Position numbers and translations under genes: made by a program. DNA of 64,000 nucleotides, taken from the NCBI GenBank assembly GCA_020466095.1, contig CM035807.1, positions 35,964,039 through 36,028,038 of the forward strand, given 5' to 3'. Of the stretch, positions 1-9,388 are shown piece by piece. The notes beneath the pieces are model-generated. The model was given only the letters and a program-made list of their open reading frames with translations, was not told where the DNA came from and ran no database searches. Source of the stretch: Chlorops oryzae (taxonomy: Eukaryota; Arthropoda; Insecta; Diptera; Chloropidae). The stretch's first letter is position 1, and every line of letters starts with the position of its first letter.

Positions 1-676
1 AATGTAACGAAATCTAGTTTAATGCAAAAGAAAATTGCATTCATGCCAAACCTCTTAACGTTTTCCAAACGAAAAGTTCGTTTGGGAAAAAACCGAAACG
101 AGCTTCTTTGGAAACAATCTGCCGATAAACGAAAAAAACATTTCTAAAACAAATTGAATAAAGCAAATTTATTATATTATTTTATTTATTACACATCGAA
201 ATGGTATTTTCTAAAGGGATAAAAGTCCTCATTACTTCTTTATAAAACACTAACGTCGTACAAAATTTAATGCTCTTTTCTATAGACATCGCTCATGTGT
301 ACCTATAGCCTAGCGATTCCTCTAGTCTTTCAGTAAATCTATGAAAAGCCCTGCTTCTGCGTGTAAACATACCTACATAGTATGTAGTATGTAGTACATA
401 CACAATTTTTAACGCTTCATAGCTCTGCTAGAGTTCGCTATGGACTGCTACCATTACAAATATCATTCAAATTCAAAAAACCTCGTTTAGTACTAACGTA
501 AGATATTGCATTGAATGTCACTCTAAGACTTTCGTATTTTTCGTGGTATGTTTAGCAAGGTGTCAAAAAACGAGTTTTGGAAAATATGTAACTTTTTTTT
601 TATAATTTCGTTAGAGCACACATCAAGATGAACTTTTGTTTTGAAACTGTTTTTAATGTGTTACAACTCGAGAAAT
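1..676. other. A/T-rich non-coding DNA
   Basis: No credible coding frame or repeat boundary is seen. A short TAGTATG-type repeat lies near 378-403. The stretch leads into the interrupted tandem unit that carries the first mariner insertion. Confidence 0.5.
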
Positions 677-804
677 GGGCGTTGCTAATTTCCGCCCGAG
701 GCGCAGTGGGATCGCTTGATATATTTGGGTGAAAAAACTATAAGCAGTGTCCGTAGAGTCATGAAACTTGGCATCGAGGTATATCTTAACGAAAATAAGA
801 AATA
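677..804. repeat. Left part of a ~142-bp tandem unit split by mariner copy 1
   Basis: The stretch around 740-802 aligns loosely with the corresponding parts of the three downstream 142-bp units. The missing start of the next unit appears right after the mariner (2096 onward). This suggests the mariner landed inside a fourth, older unit. The homology is weak and was judged by eye. Confidence 0.4.
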
Positions 805-2093
805 TTAGGTGTAGTAAAAAGAAATCCATTATTTTTGCATTAAATTGAGGGCTTTATTTAAGATAGTTAGAATGGCCCGATTTAGGTCAAATATGCGCCG
901 TTTTGTTCGATAAATTGTTGCCATTTTAAAGGTAATTTCATTATGCCTCTCTCATAGAAGCCCTCGTTCCTATTAGCAAAAAATTGAGACAGTCGAATTT
1001 CAGAAGCCTCTCTTGAAGCGAATGTTTCACCAGCAAAATTGTTCGCCATGGACAGGAACAGATGGTAATCACTTGGTGCCAGGTCCGGACTATAAGGTGG
1101 ATGCAGGAGAACCTCCCAACCAAACTCCCGGAGCTTCTGGCGAGTCACTATCGATGTGTGTGGCCTGGCGTTGTCCTGATGGAACACAATTCCTCTCCTA
1201 TTGGCCAAAGCTGGCCGCTTATGGGCGATTGCTTCCTTCAGACGGTCCAATTGTTGACAGTAGAGTTCCGAGTTAAGAGTTTTGCCGTATGGGAGCAGCT
1301 CATAGTAGATAATTCCCTGCCAATCCCACCAAACACACAGCAAAACCTTCCTGGCCGTCAATCCTGGCTTGGCCACCGTTTCCGCCGGTTCACCGTGTTT
1401 CCACCACGACCGTTTTCGCTTGACGTTGTCGTAAGTGACCCACTTTTCATCACCAGTCACCAACCGCTTCAGAAATGGGTCGATTTTGTTGCGGTTCAGC
1501 AGCGATTCGCAGATGGAAATTCGGTCTATGAGGTTTTTTTTGCGTTAACTCGTGTGGCACCCATACATCGAGCTTCTTTGTGTATCCAGCCTTATTCAAA
1601 TGGTTCCAAACGGTTTTTTGTGCAATCTTTAGCTCTTTTGCAATCGAAACAGTGCTAACATGACGGTCGGACTCGATAATTTCCATGATTTTATCGACAT
1701 TTTCGACAATTGGCCTTCTAGTGCGTGGTGCATCCTTGACATCGAAGTTACCGGAACGGAATCGACGAAACCAAAATTGCGCATGATTGGCTGTTACAGT
1801 ATCAGGTCCATAAACGCTATTCACATTTTCAGCCGCCTGGCTTGCGTTTTCTCCCTTATCGAAGAAAAACTGTAAAATGTAGCGAATTTTCTCTTTGCTG
1901 ATGTCCATCTTTGACAAGCTCTCAAACAAAACTGAATCAATCAATCAAAAAAGTGTTAAAAAAGCTTTTTTAGTAGGAACTGTCATCTTTCTAATGCCCC
2001 CTAGCGGAACACGATCGGACTTATACAACGCGAGATGCAGATAAATAACGCCATCTATTGGGAAAATAATGGATTTCTTTTTACTACACCTAG
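805..2093 (-). mobile_element. Mariner-family transposon, copy 1
   Basis: A full-length mariner of about 1.29 kb. Its ends are inverted repeats of the form TAGGTGTAGTAAAAAGAAAT, continuing through CCATTATTTT. A TA dinucleotide at 803-804 fits the usual mariner target. The right flank reads CA at 2094-2095, so one copy of the target has probably mutated. It is nearly identical to copy 2 at 3886-5170 and lies in the same orientation 1.8 kb away. The transposase frame is broken (see 882-1944), so this copy could move only if another copy supplied the enzyme. Confidence 0.95.
882..1944 (-). pseudogene. Mariner transposase, one frameshift
   Basis: Copy 1 of the transposase reads from 1944 down to about 1540 in one frame and from about 1530 down to 882 in another. 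Comparison with copy 2 places the break at 1531-1545. Here a run of eight T follows GG, one base longer than the matching stretch at 4608-4620. The N-terminal half holds the helix-turn-helix region and the WVPHEL linker. The C-terminal half keeps the catalytic motifs TGDEKW, HQDNARPH and YSPDLAPSDYHLF, including the tyrosine after the last aspartate that copy 2 has lost. It also keeps the serine in KRKRSWW that copy 2 lacks. Apart from the frameshift the copy is well preserved, which suggests recent inactivation. Confidence 0.93.
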
Positions 2094-2095
2094 CA

Positions 2096-2535
2096 TATTA
2101 TATAATGTTTCATCAAAATCGGTTACGCCCACCACCCACCGCCCATACCACCTAGAACGAATTTTTCATATAAATTCTTTTCACTTAGTCAGAATGTCAT
2201 GAAATTTAGCCCTAGGCCTGCAATTGATAAAGGAAAAACATACTGAAAAATTCATGAAAATCGGTGATGACCTCCACCCACCCCCCATACAACCAAAAAC
2301 GCAATTTTCATACAAAAAGTTTTCTTTTGATCGGAATGTTTTGAAATTTTGCAGAGAGCTCACAATTAATAAAAACAAAGCATCTTGAAATTTTCATCAA
2401 AATCAGCCACGCCCACCCACTCACCGCCCATGCAATGCACAGCGAGTTTTAAATACAAAGCTTTATTATTTCATCAGAATGTGTTGCAGCTTTGCATAAC
2501 TTTCAATTAACAAAATGAAATTATGCCGAATGTTT
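2096..2535. repeat. Degenerate tandem array, 142-bp unit, three copies
   Basis: Three consecutive units begin at about 2110, 2252 and 2394, exactly 142 bp apart. Each starts with TCATSAAAATCRG followed by a C-rich stretch (CCACCC...GCCCAT or CCCCCCATAC). Each then has a TTTTCATA-like stretch, a TCRGAATGT motif and a CAATTRATAAA-like motif. The units are diverged but hold register. The same C-rich GCCACGCCCAC motif recurs in the type A repeats of this window (for example 26461-26480), so the array may derive from one of them. Confidence 0.7.
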
Positions 2536-3200
2536 TGACATTATACACCAAAAGCAGAATAGCAACTCATATTTTGTGTCTTATACTATTTTATATTTTA
2601 TATGAAACTACTTGAAAATTGTTGTGTCATATTTTACTTCAGTGCGGCCAAGTTTTCTCAGTAATTCTTGTGGGTCATATAAGTGGTTTTAAAAATAAGT
2701 GTTTTTAAGGGTTGGCAACTGACTCCGAAAATGCGTAAAAACTAGATATTTGTATACAAACAATTTTTGTAATGAGAATTTTTAGTTTCCTTGATATTTT
2801 CCATGATATTCGTCATAGAATGGCCAGCCATGCGGCTTTTGACAGCTAATTTCAAGGACTTTTTGGAGTGGGTACTCTCTATTAAATCGAATTTTTTTTA
2901 ATGTGTTGCAAACGACATCAAAAATTAAAAATTCTGCATTTCTATGGTTTTCGAGCTTTATCTACGAAAAACCTTATCGATATATTAGGTGTTTAAAGGT
3001 TTAAAAGGTAAGAATACTTCGAATAACTGCCGAGAAAAATGATAGGAACACAAGTGTTAAACCATAGCATGGGCCGGTTTAAAAGAATTGCACCAGTACC
3101 AATGACTGTTATTTCTCATAAGTCACCTGGCACAGATATTATAATATAAATTGGTCAGTAATTATCATTTATTAAGCAGCCAACTTGTGTGTTCTTTTAG
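2536..3200. other. A/T-rich non-coding DNA between tandem arrays
   Basis: No coding frame, RNA gene or element boundary is recognised. Confidence 0.5.
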
Positions 3201-3571
3201 AGTAAACACTTGTCCATCGTCACGATTCGCGAAATTCTCAAAATTTTAATTTTCCCTATTTAGGATTGCGTACTTAGCAACCAAAAAAATCCTCTATTGA
3301 GATTAAAATGTGACCATGGACATAATTTGCAAAATTCTCAAAACTTAAATTTTCACTATTTGGGATTGTGCATTCAGCAGCCAAATATGCTGCTCTATTA
3401 GGGTTAAAATTCGATCATCACCACCATTCGTGAAATTTGAAAATTTTTGATTTTCACTAATTTGGATTGTTTTTTGGAAGCAACCAAAAATAATCCTCTG
3501 TTGAGCTTAAAATTTGACCACGGCCTCAATACGCGAAATTCGCGAATTTTAGATTTTTACTATTTTAAAGG
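3201..3571. repeat. Degenerate tandem array, ~102-bp unit, about 3.6 copies
   Basis: Units start near 3204, 3305, 3406 and 3509. Each has TGACCATS-like sequence, then a GCGAAATTC-like motif, TTTTCACTATTTGGGATTG, an AGCARCCAAA motif and CCTCTRTTGAG. Spacing is 101-103 bp. The units differ at many positions, so the array is old. No function is evident. Confidence 0.75.
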
Positions 3572-3883
3572 AGGGAATATTTTTTGTTTTGATAACCCAG
3601 TTCCAACTACTTAATATAAATTAAAATGTACTATCATATACAACTATAGCTGGCACTTGGCAAAAAATAGCGTGGTAGGATCAAGTAGTACCCACCATTA
3701 GAATTCTTATGGGAAACCAAAAACTCGATAAATTTTTAACACTCCAAGTACCTATTTTAATAATCGCATAGAAAATGCTACAGAGATATATTTATTGACT
3801 TATTTTTCAAAAAAACAACAATTTTACTGAAAACGCATTCGACAAAAATGCAATAGTTTTTATTGAGATGAAATATTTTAATC
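3572..3883. other. Non-coding spacer before mariner copy 2
   Basis: A/T-rich sequence with no recognisable feature, ending in the TA target at 3884-3885. Confidence 0.5.
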
Positions 3884-3885
3884 TA

Positions 3886-5170
3886 TTAGGTGTAGTAAAA
3901 AGAAATCCATTATTTTTGCATTAAATTGAGGGCTTTATTTAAGATAGTTGGAATGACCCGATTTAGGTCAAATATGCGCCGTTTTGTTCGATAACTTGTT
4001 GCCATTTTAAAGGTAATTTCATTATGCCTCTCTCATAGAAGCCCTCGTTCCTATTAGCAAAAAATTGAGACAGTCGAATTTCAGAAGCCTCTCTTGAAGC
4101 GAATGTTTCACCAGCAAAATTGTTCGCCATGGACAGGAACAGATGGTCATCACTTGGTGCCAGGTCCGGACTATAAGGTGGATGCAGAAGAACCTCCCAA
4201 CCAAAGTCCCGGAGCTTCTGGCGAGTCACTATCGATGTGTGTGGCCTGGCGTTGTCCTGATGGAACACAATTCCTCTCCTATTGGCCAAATCTGGCCGCT
4301 TATGGGCGATTGCTTCCTTCAGACGGTCCAATTGTTCACAGTAGAGTTCCGAGTTAAGAGTTTTGCCGTATGGGAGCAGCTCATAGTAGATAATTCCCTG
4401 CCAATCCCACCAAACACACAGCAAAACCTTCCTGGCCGTCAATCCTGACTTGGCCACCGTTTCCGCCGGTTCACCGTGTTTCCACCACCGTTTTCGCTTG
4501 ACGTTGTCGTAAGTGACCCACTTTTCATCACCAGTCACCAACCGCTTCAGAAATGGGTCGATTTTGTTGCGGTTCAGCAGCGATTCGCAGATGGAAATTC
4601 GGTCTATGAGATTATTTTGCGTTAACTCGTGTGGCACCCATAATTCGAGCTGCTTTGTGTATCCAGCCTTATTCAAATGGTTCCAAACGGTTTTTTGTGC
4701 AATCTTTAGCTCTTTTGCAATCGAAACAGTGCTAACATGACGGTCGGACTCGATAATTTCCATGATTTTATCGACATTTTCGACAATTGGCCTTCCAGTG
4801 CGTGGTGCATCCTTGACATCGAAGTTACCGGAACGGAATCGACGAAACCAAAATTGCGCATGATTGGCTGTTACAGTATCAGGTCCATAAACGCTATTCA
4901 CATTTTCAGCCGCCTGGCTTGCGTTTTCTCCCTTACCGAAGAAAAACTGTAAAATGTAGCGAATTTTCTCTTTGCTGATGTCCATCTTTGACAAGCTCTC
5001 AAACAAAACTGAATCAATCAATCAAAAAAGTGTCAAAAAAGCTTTTTTAGTAGGAAATGTCATCTTTCTAATGCCCCCTAGCGGAACACGATCGGACTTA
5101 TACAACGCGAGATGCAGATAAATAACGCCATCTATTGGAAAAATAATGGATTTCTTTTTACTACACCTAA
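3886..5170 (-). mobile_element. Mariner-family transposon, copy 2, intact ends and frame
   Basis: A 1285-bp mariner with perfect TA duplications at 3884-3885 and 5171-5172. The terminal inverted repeats start TTAGGTGTAGTAAAAAG and run for about 30 bp. The transposase on the minus strand is uninterrupted (3963-5021). With its intact ends the element has every structural part needed to move, although two amino-acid differences from copy 1 may matter for activity. Confidence 0.96.
3963..5021 (-). CDS. Mariner transposase (DD34D), full-length frame
   Basis: An uninterrupted 352-codon frame for the cut-and-paste transposase that binds the element's inverted ends and inserts at TA. Residues 13-120 form the paired-type helix-turn-helix DNA-binding part, with TGRP at 75-78. 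WVPHEL lies at 128-133. The catalytic triad is D165 (TGDEKW), D256 (HQDNARPH) and D291 (LAPSD), with 34 residues between the last two, the mariner signature. The frame opens at 5021, but M13 (MDISKEKI) is the likelier family start and gives 340 residues, close to the usual ~345. Oddities: residue 292 is D where copy 1 and the family motif SDYHLF have Y, next to a catalytic aspartate, and one serine is missing at KRKRWW (175-180). Activity is therefore uncertain. The family tyrosine is recalled knowledge; both differences from copy 1 are visible here. Confidence 0.95.
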   Translation of the reverse strand: MIDSVLFESLSKMDISKEKIRYILQFFFGKGENASQAAENVNSVYGPDTVTANHAQFWFRRFRSGNFDVKDAPRTGRPIVENVDKIMEIIESDRHVSTVSIAKELKIAQKTVWNHLNKAGYTKQLELWVPHELTQNNLIDRISICESLLNRNKIDPFLKRLVTGDEKWVTYDNVKRKRWWKHGEPAETVAKSGLTARKVLLCVWWDWQGIIYYELLPYGKTLNSELYCEQLDRLKEAIAHKRPDLANRRGIVFHQDNARPHTSIVTRQKLRDFGWEVLLHPPYSPDLAPSDDHLFLSMANNFAGETFASREASEIRLSQFFANRNEGFYERGIMKLPLKWQQVIEQNGAYLT

Positions 5171-5188
5171 TATTTAATATTTATATAG

Positions 5189-5196
5189 GTGTACAT
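5189..5196. repeat. 8-bp target duplication GTGTACAT, left (foldback element)
   Basis: GTGTACAT immediately precedes the left TAGGGCTGCTC end. The same eight bases follow the right end at 8492-8499. Confidence 0.95.
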
Positions 5197-6250
5197 TAGG
5201 GCTGCTCTTAATTCCCGAAATGGAATTTCAATCGGTCTCAGGGTCCAGAAGTGTTCCATTGGACATGGAGGAGAAACGTGAGAAATTTGGAAGCAATCGG
5301 ATAGCGGGAACCCGTGGCAGTTTTTCAATTGAAGTTTGGGAAATTGGCAAAAATAGAGAGGAAACGGCCCTTAACTCCCCACAAGGCGCCCCTACGGATA
5401 TATAACGTATGGCCAACCCCCATTATTTTTTTACTCCGAACATTTTTTCTGAACAAACCTACCCCCTATCTCCCCTCCTTAAGGGGGCTCCCATACAAAA
5501 ATAATTTTTTAAAAACTTTTCCCCCCATCTTCCTAACTAGCCCCAGAGTGCTCCTAGAGGAGTCAAATGTATGACCGACCCCCATTAACTTAGTCCCCCT
5601 AACATTTTCTCCGAACATACTTAACCTCTATCTCCCCCCCTTAAGGGGGCTTCCATATAAAACTACCTTAATTTGAGCAAAAATTCATACAAAATGGCCG
5701 TCACTACAGTCAAACCCCTCCTAGGGGGCTGATATATATGACCGACCCCCATTATTTTTTTACCCCAAACATTTTCTTCAAACATACCTACCCTCTATCT
5801 CCCCTCGTTAGGGGGGTCCCCATACAAAATTAGGCTTAAATTAAAGAAAAATGCCTCACGAACTTCAATCTATAATATAGATGCCGTAGGAACAAGAAAG
5901 AGCATGTTCAGCATGCATATTCGAAAAATTTACAAAATTACCTTTTAAACCAGCCTAATACGAAGAATATTGGATTCGTTTTTGGTATGTTATAATAATA
6001 TGTTATAATTATTACCTTTTTTTAAAACTGAATTTTGGGTTCCATCCCCTAACTGGCCAAATAATGACCCTAGTACAAACAAATAAATGTTCGAGTCAAA
6101 TGCCGCAAACCTCAATCTATGACGAGTTTTTTGAGACTATAACCATTTAAATCGGTTAGTAGTTTCTATTCATAAAATTAATTCAAAACAAATATTTTTT
6201 GAAACGCATTATTCACTGTTTTCACGTTCGTTTCTTGAGTCTTTGCATGC
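5197..6250 (+). repeat. Left arm of the foldback element
   Basis: The arm contains three degenerate tandem units starting at about 5408, 5570 and 5736 (162-166 bp apart). Each opens TATGRCCRACCCCCATTA and carries a CTATCTCCCC stretch with TTAAGGGGG or similar. The outermost ~210 bp and innermost ~350 bp are unique within the arm. Confidence 0.9.
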
Positions 6251-6280
6251 GTACAGACCGAGAGAGCCATGCGTACAGAC
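6249..6280. repeat. 22-bp direct repeat in the original foldback loop, with 8-bp target duplication
   Basis: GCGTACAGACCGAGAGAGCC(A/C)AT-type sequence occurs at about 6249-6272. It is repeated from 6271 onward and continues past the inner insertion at 7410-7432. The eight bases GTACAGAC at 6273-6280 are repeated at 7410-7417 and form the inner element's target duplication. Confidence 0.85.
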
Positions 6281-7409
6281 TAGAGATGGGCACGGGCCGG
6301 GCCGGGCCTGGGGCCCGCCGGGCCTAGGTCAAAAAATACGGGCTTCGGGCCAAAAAATCAAAAACGGGCTTTTTCCGTGCGGGCCCGGGCCTCAGGTTGA
6401 AATCCCGCAGGCCCGTAGGCCCTTAGGCCCGAAAAGAGGCCCGCTACATATTAAGCACTGAACAATGTTTTTATCGGAAAGGCACTTATTTCATCTGCGG
6501 CCTTTTACATATATCGATTATTGGCCGATTTTCGATTTGAGAATAGAAGCACAAGTGAAGTTATACGGTTGTGTAAAAGCCGACTTACATTTTCGATGAT
6601 GAGTAAAGGAATAAAAATATGTAGGGAGATTTCAAGAATGATAGATATACAGATCACGAAATTAGAATGTTTTAGTTGTAAATGACGTTATTTGTTCAAT
6701 TTTTTTTCTATGTTTGGGCTACGACATCTCTGTGTTCCTATGCCATTTTTAAGGCCGTTTTCTTTCATTGCGTTATTTCGGCAAGTGAAAAGTTTTTGAT
6801 TAGAACTCAGCTTTGAAAATGGCTCAGGAGAACAAAGATGTCGCAGCCCAAACATGGGAAAAATGGAACAAAAAAAGTCATTTACAACAAAAATTTCTGA
6901 TGTCGTAATCTGTATCTATATCTCTCATTCTTGGAGAGATTTCTAATTTCGTGATTTTTTTTTTAAGAGACTCTTTTTTTTAAGCTTAAATTTAATTTTG
7001 AGTTATTTTTTTTTCTATTTGAATGACTTTTGCTTTATTTTGTAGCTATAAAAGTATGTACTTATATATAAAACACTAATTTCGTCAAAATATTTCAGAA
7101 AGATTATATCCTCACTATTTTTAATATTTCTAAAATAAATGTAAAAAAAAACTACTTTTATATATAATACACTCAGTTATGTAGTCGAAGAAAAAAAAAA
7201 AAATGTTTTATATGTAATACACTCTGTTATATAGTCGAAGAACTTCTTACTACTGCAACTACAAACTAATTTTTTTTGATCATTTTTTTCGGGCCGGGCC
7301 GGGCCTCTTTGAAAATTTTCCGGTCCGGGCCGGGACAGGCCGGAAAAATCTGCTTCGGGTCGGGTCGGGCCGGGCCGGGCCTCAAAATTGAGGCCCGTGC
7401 CCATCTCTA
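6281..7409. mobile_element. hAT-like element nested in the foldback loop
   Basis: This 1129-bp element has 18-bp terminal inverted repeats TAGAGATGGGCACGGGCC and a perfect 8-bp duplication GTACAGAC. Both are hallmarks of hAT elements. The subterminal regions are packed with GGGCC/GGCCC repeats on each side (6291-6435 and 7290-7400), probably transposase-binding arrays or hairpin formers. No transposase frame is present. It inserted after the foldback element was complete, because it interrupts that element's loop. Confidence 0.93.
6632..6950. repeat. Imperfect palindrome inside the nested hAT-like element
   Basis: Sequence from about 6632 to 6752 (AAGAATGATAGATATACAG and on to TTTGGGCTACGACATCT) recurs inverted at about 6817-6950. 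The two arms flank a ~64-bp centre and have many mismatches. It may be a third nested element or an internal structure. No target duplication was identified. Confidence 0.75.
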
Positions 7410-7417
7410 GTACAGAC
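7410..7417. repeat. 8-bp target duplication GTACAGAC, right (inner hAT-like element)
   Basis: Identical to 6273-6280 and directly abuts the inner element's end. Confidence 0.93.
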
Positions 7418-7431
7418 CGAGAGAGACATGC

Positions 7432-8491
7432 GAAGACCTAAGAAACGAACGTGAAAACAGTGAATAATGCGTTTCAAAAAATATTTGTTTTGAATTAATT
7501 TTATGAATAGAAACTACTAACCGATTTAAATGGTTATAGTCTCAAAAAACTCGTCATAGATTGAGGTTTGCGGCATTTGACTCGAACATTTATTTGTTTG
7601 TACTAGGGTCATTATTTGGCCAGTTAGGGGATGGAACCCAAAATTCAGTTTTTAAAAAAAGGTAATAATTATAACATATTATTATAACATACCAAAAACG
7701 AATCCAATATTCTTCGTATTAGGCTGGTTTAAAAGGTAATTTTGTAAATTTTTCGAATATGCATGCTGAACATGCTCTTTCTTGTTCCTACGGCATCTAT
7801 ATTATAGATTGAAGTTCGTGAGGCATTTTTCTTTAATTTAAGCCTAATTTTGTATGGGGACCCCCCTAACGAGGGGAGATAGAGGGTAGGTTTGTTTGAA
7901 GAAAATGTTTGGGGTAAAAAAATAATGGGGGTCGGTCATATATATCAGCCCCCTAGGAGGGGTTTGACTGTAGTGACGGCCATTTTGTATGAATTTTTGC
8001 TCAAATTAAGGTAGTTTTATATGGAAGCCCCCTTAAGGGGGGGAGATAGAGGTTAAGTATGTTCGGAGAAAATGTTAGGGGGACTAAGTTAATGGGGGTC
8101 GGTCATACATTTGACTCCTCTAGGAGCACTCTGGGGCTAGTTAGGAAGATGGGGGGAAAAGTTTTTAAAAAATTATTTTTGTATGGGAGCCCCCTTAAGG
8201 AGGGGAGATAGGGGGTAGGTTTGTTCAGAAAAAATGTTCGGAGTAAAAAAATAATGGGGGTTGGCCATACGTTATATATCCGTAGGGGCGCCTTGTGGGG
8301 AGTTAAGGGCCGTTTCCTCTCTATTTTTGCCAATTTCCCAAACTTCAATTGAAAACTGCCACGGGTTCCCGTTATCCGATTGCCTCCAAATTTCTCACGT
8401 TTCTCCTCCATGTCTAATGGAACACTTCTGGACCCTGAGACCGATCAGAAACTCGCTACAAAATTTCTCCATAGAGTTAAGAGCAGCCCTA
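7432..8491 (-). repeat. Right arm of the foldback element
   Basis: Inverted copy of 5197-6250 with a few percent divergence, including the same three ~165-bp subunits. High arm identity suggests either recent formation or arm-to-arm gene conversion. Confidence 0.9.
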
Positions 8492-8499
8492 GTGTACAT
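8492..8499. repeat. 8-bp target duplication GTGTACAT, right (foldback element)
   Basis: Matches 5189-5196 exactly and directly follows the right terminal repeat. Confidence 0.95.
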
Positions 8500-8666
8500 A
8501 TTATAAGAGACCTGTAAAAACGAATCCGAAATAGTATAAATTTTTTGGTATAACCCTATATAAAGCTTCATATCTTCTTACATATACATATGTATGCACA
8601 AAAAAAAATTTTGTTTATTTTTAAGACTAAAACGTCTTCTTTAAAATAAGTGTTGTTTTGACTTAA

Positions 8667-9384
8667 GCTAAGTGTCCACTTCAATCAAAATTTTCGTTTC
8701 CATAAGCAACACACGTATAAAAACGAAGCGGAATGCATTCCGAAATTTCATTCCATAACTTTTTGTTTTCCTGATTCCACTGAAAACGAAATGCAAAAAA
8801 GTACTTTGGAGACTTCAAAAAGCAATATTTTTCGTTAGAGGCAGCACTGACGAAGCGAAATAAAGGAACTGACATTTATTGCGTTCGAAATTTGTTGAGC
8901 GCATCGAAAGCATTTGGGTAGGTCGAATGTTTTTTATAATTCTTGCACTGAAACTCAATAGAATTCAATGAAAATCGACTGGATATCCTATTTCCAGAAG
9001 AAATGACCGACGCATGAATCCATTTTCAAAAATTTTGTTTGTTATTTATGGTTGCTGAAAAACTACCGATATAATCAACAATTTTTATTTTTCTTAACCA
9101 TCGATGGTTCTAAGTCCCCATGGGTGATGAGTCAGCATCAGTTAGTCAATATTACTCATCTCTAATTAAAACAAACGCGAATACTAGGCGATATGAAATA
9201 TTTTCCATTTATACAAGAGAGAAAAAGTTTTTCAGAACGTTTCAAAAACCATCGAAACTATCGATGCTCACAGTATCGATAGTCTTACATCTCTATTTTT
9301 TCCGATTCTACACTACGTGACGTCAAAACGAAATAAAGGTACAAGTCTCCAAAAAAAATTTTTGATTGAAGTGGACACCGACCT
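8667..9384. mobile_element. Short inverted-repeat element, possibly TTAA-targeting
   Basis: The ends carry the inverted motif GTGTCCACTTCAATCAAAA (8672-8690, and reversed at 9360-9378). TTAA lies just outside each end (8663-8666 and 9385-9388), which would suit a piggyBac-type non-autonomous element. The few bases between TTAA and the motif differ on the two sides, so the exact ends are uncertain. No transposase is present. Confidence 0.6.
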
Positions 9385-9388
9385 TTAA

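Larger units (their letters stand above)
5197..8491. mobile_element. Foldback hAT-like element with ~1.05-kb inverted arms
   Basis: This 3295-bp unit has near-identical arms in opposite orientation (5197-6250 and 7432-8491). Its terminal repeats begin TAGGGCTGCTCTTAA and it has a perfect 8-bp duplication on both sides. An 8-bp duplication with TARNG-like ends is typical of hAT transposons. The long palindromic arms containing tandem subrepeats recall Foldback elements. No transposase frame remains, so it is non-autonomous. Apparent frames inside the arms (such as 8103-8411) mirror each other because the arms are inverted copies. The original loop was tiny and held a 22-bp direct repeat; a second hAT-like element now fills it. 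The left duplication lies only 18 bp from mariner copy 2. Confidence 0.92.

Noticed and set aside
1062..1658. 198-codon plus-strand frame
   Set aside because: Antisense shadow of the mariner transposase; the minus strand carries the DD34D motifs.
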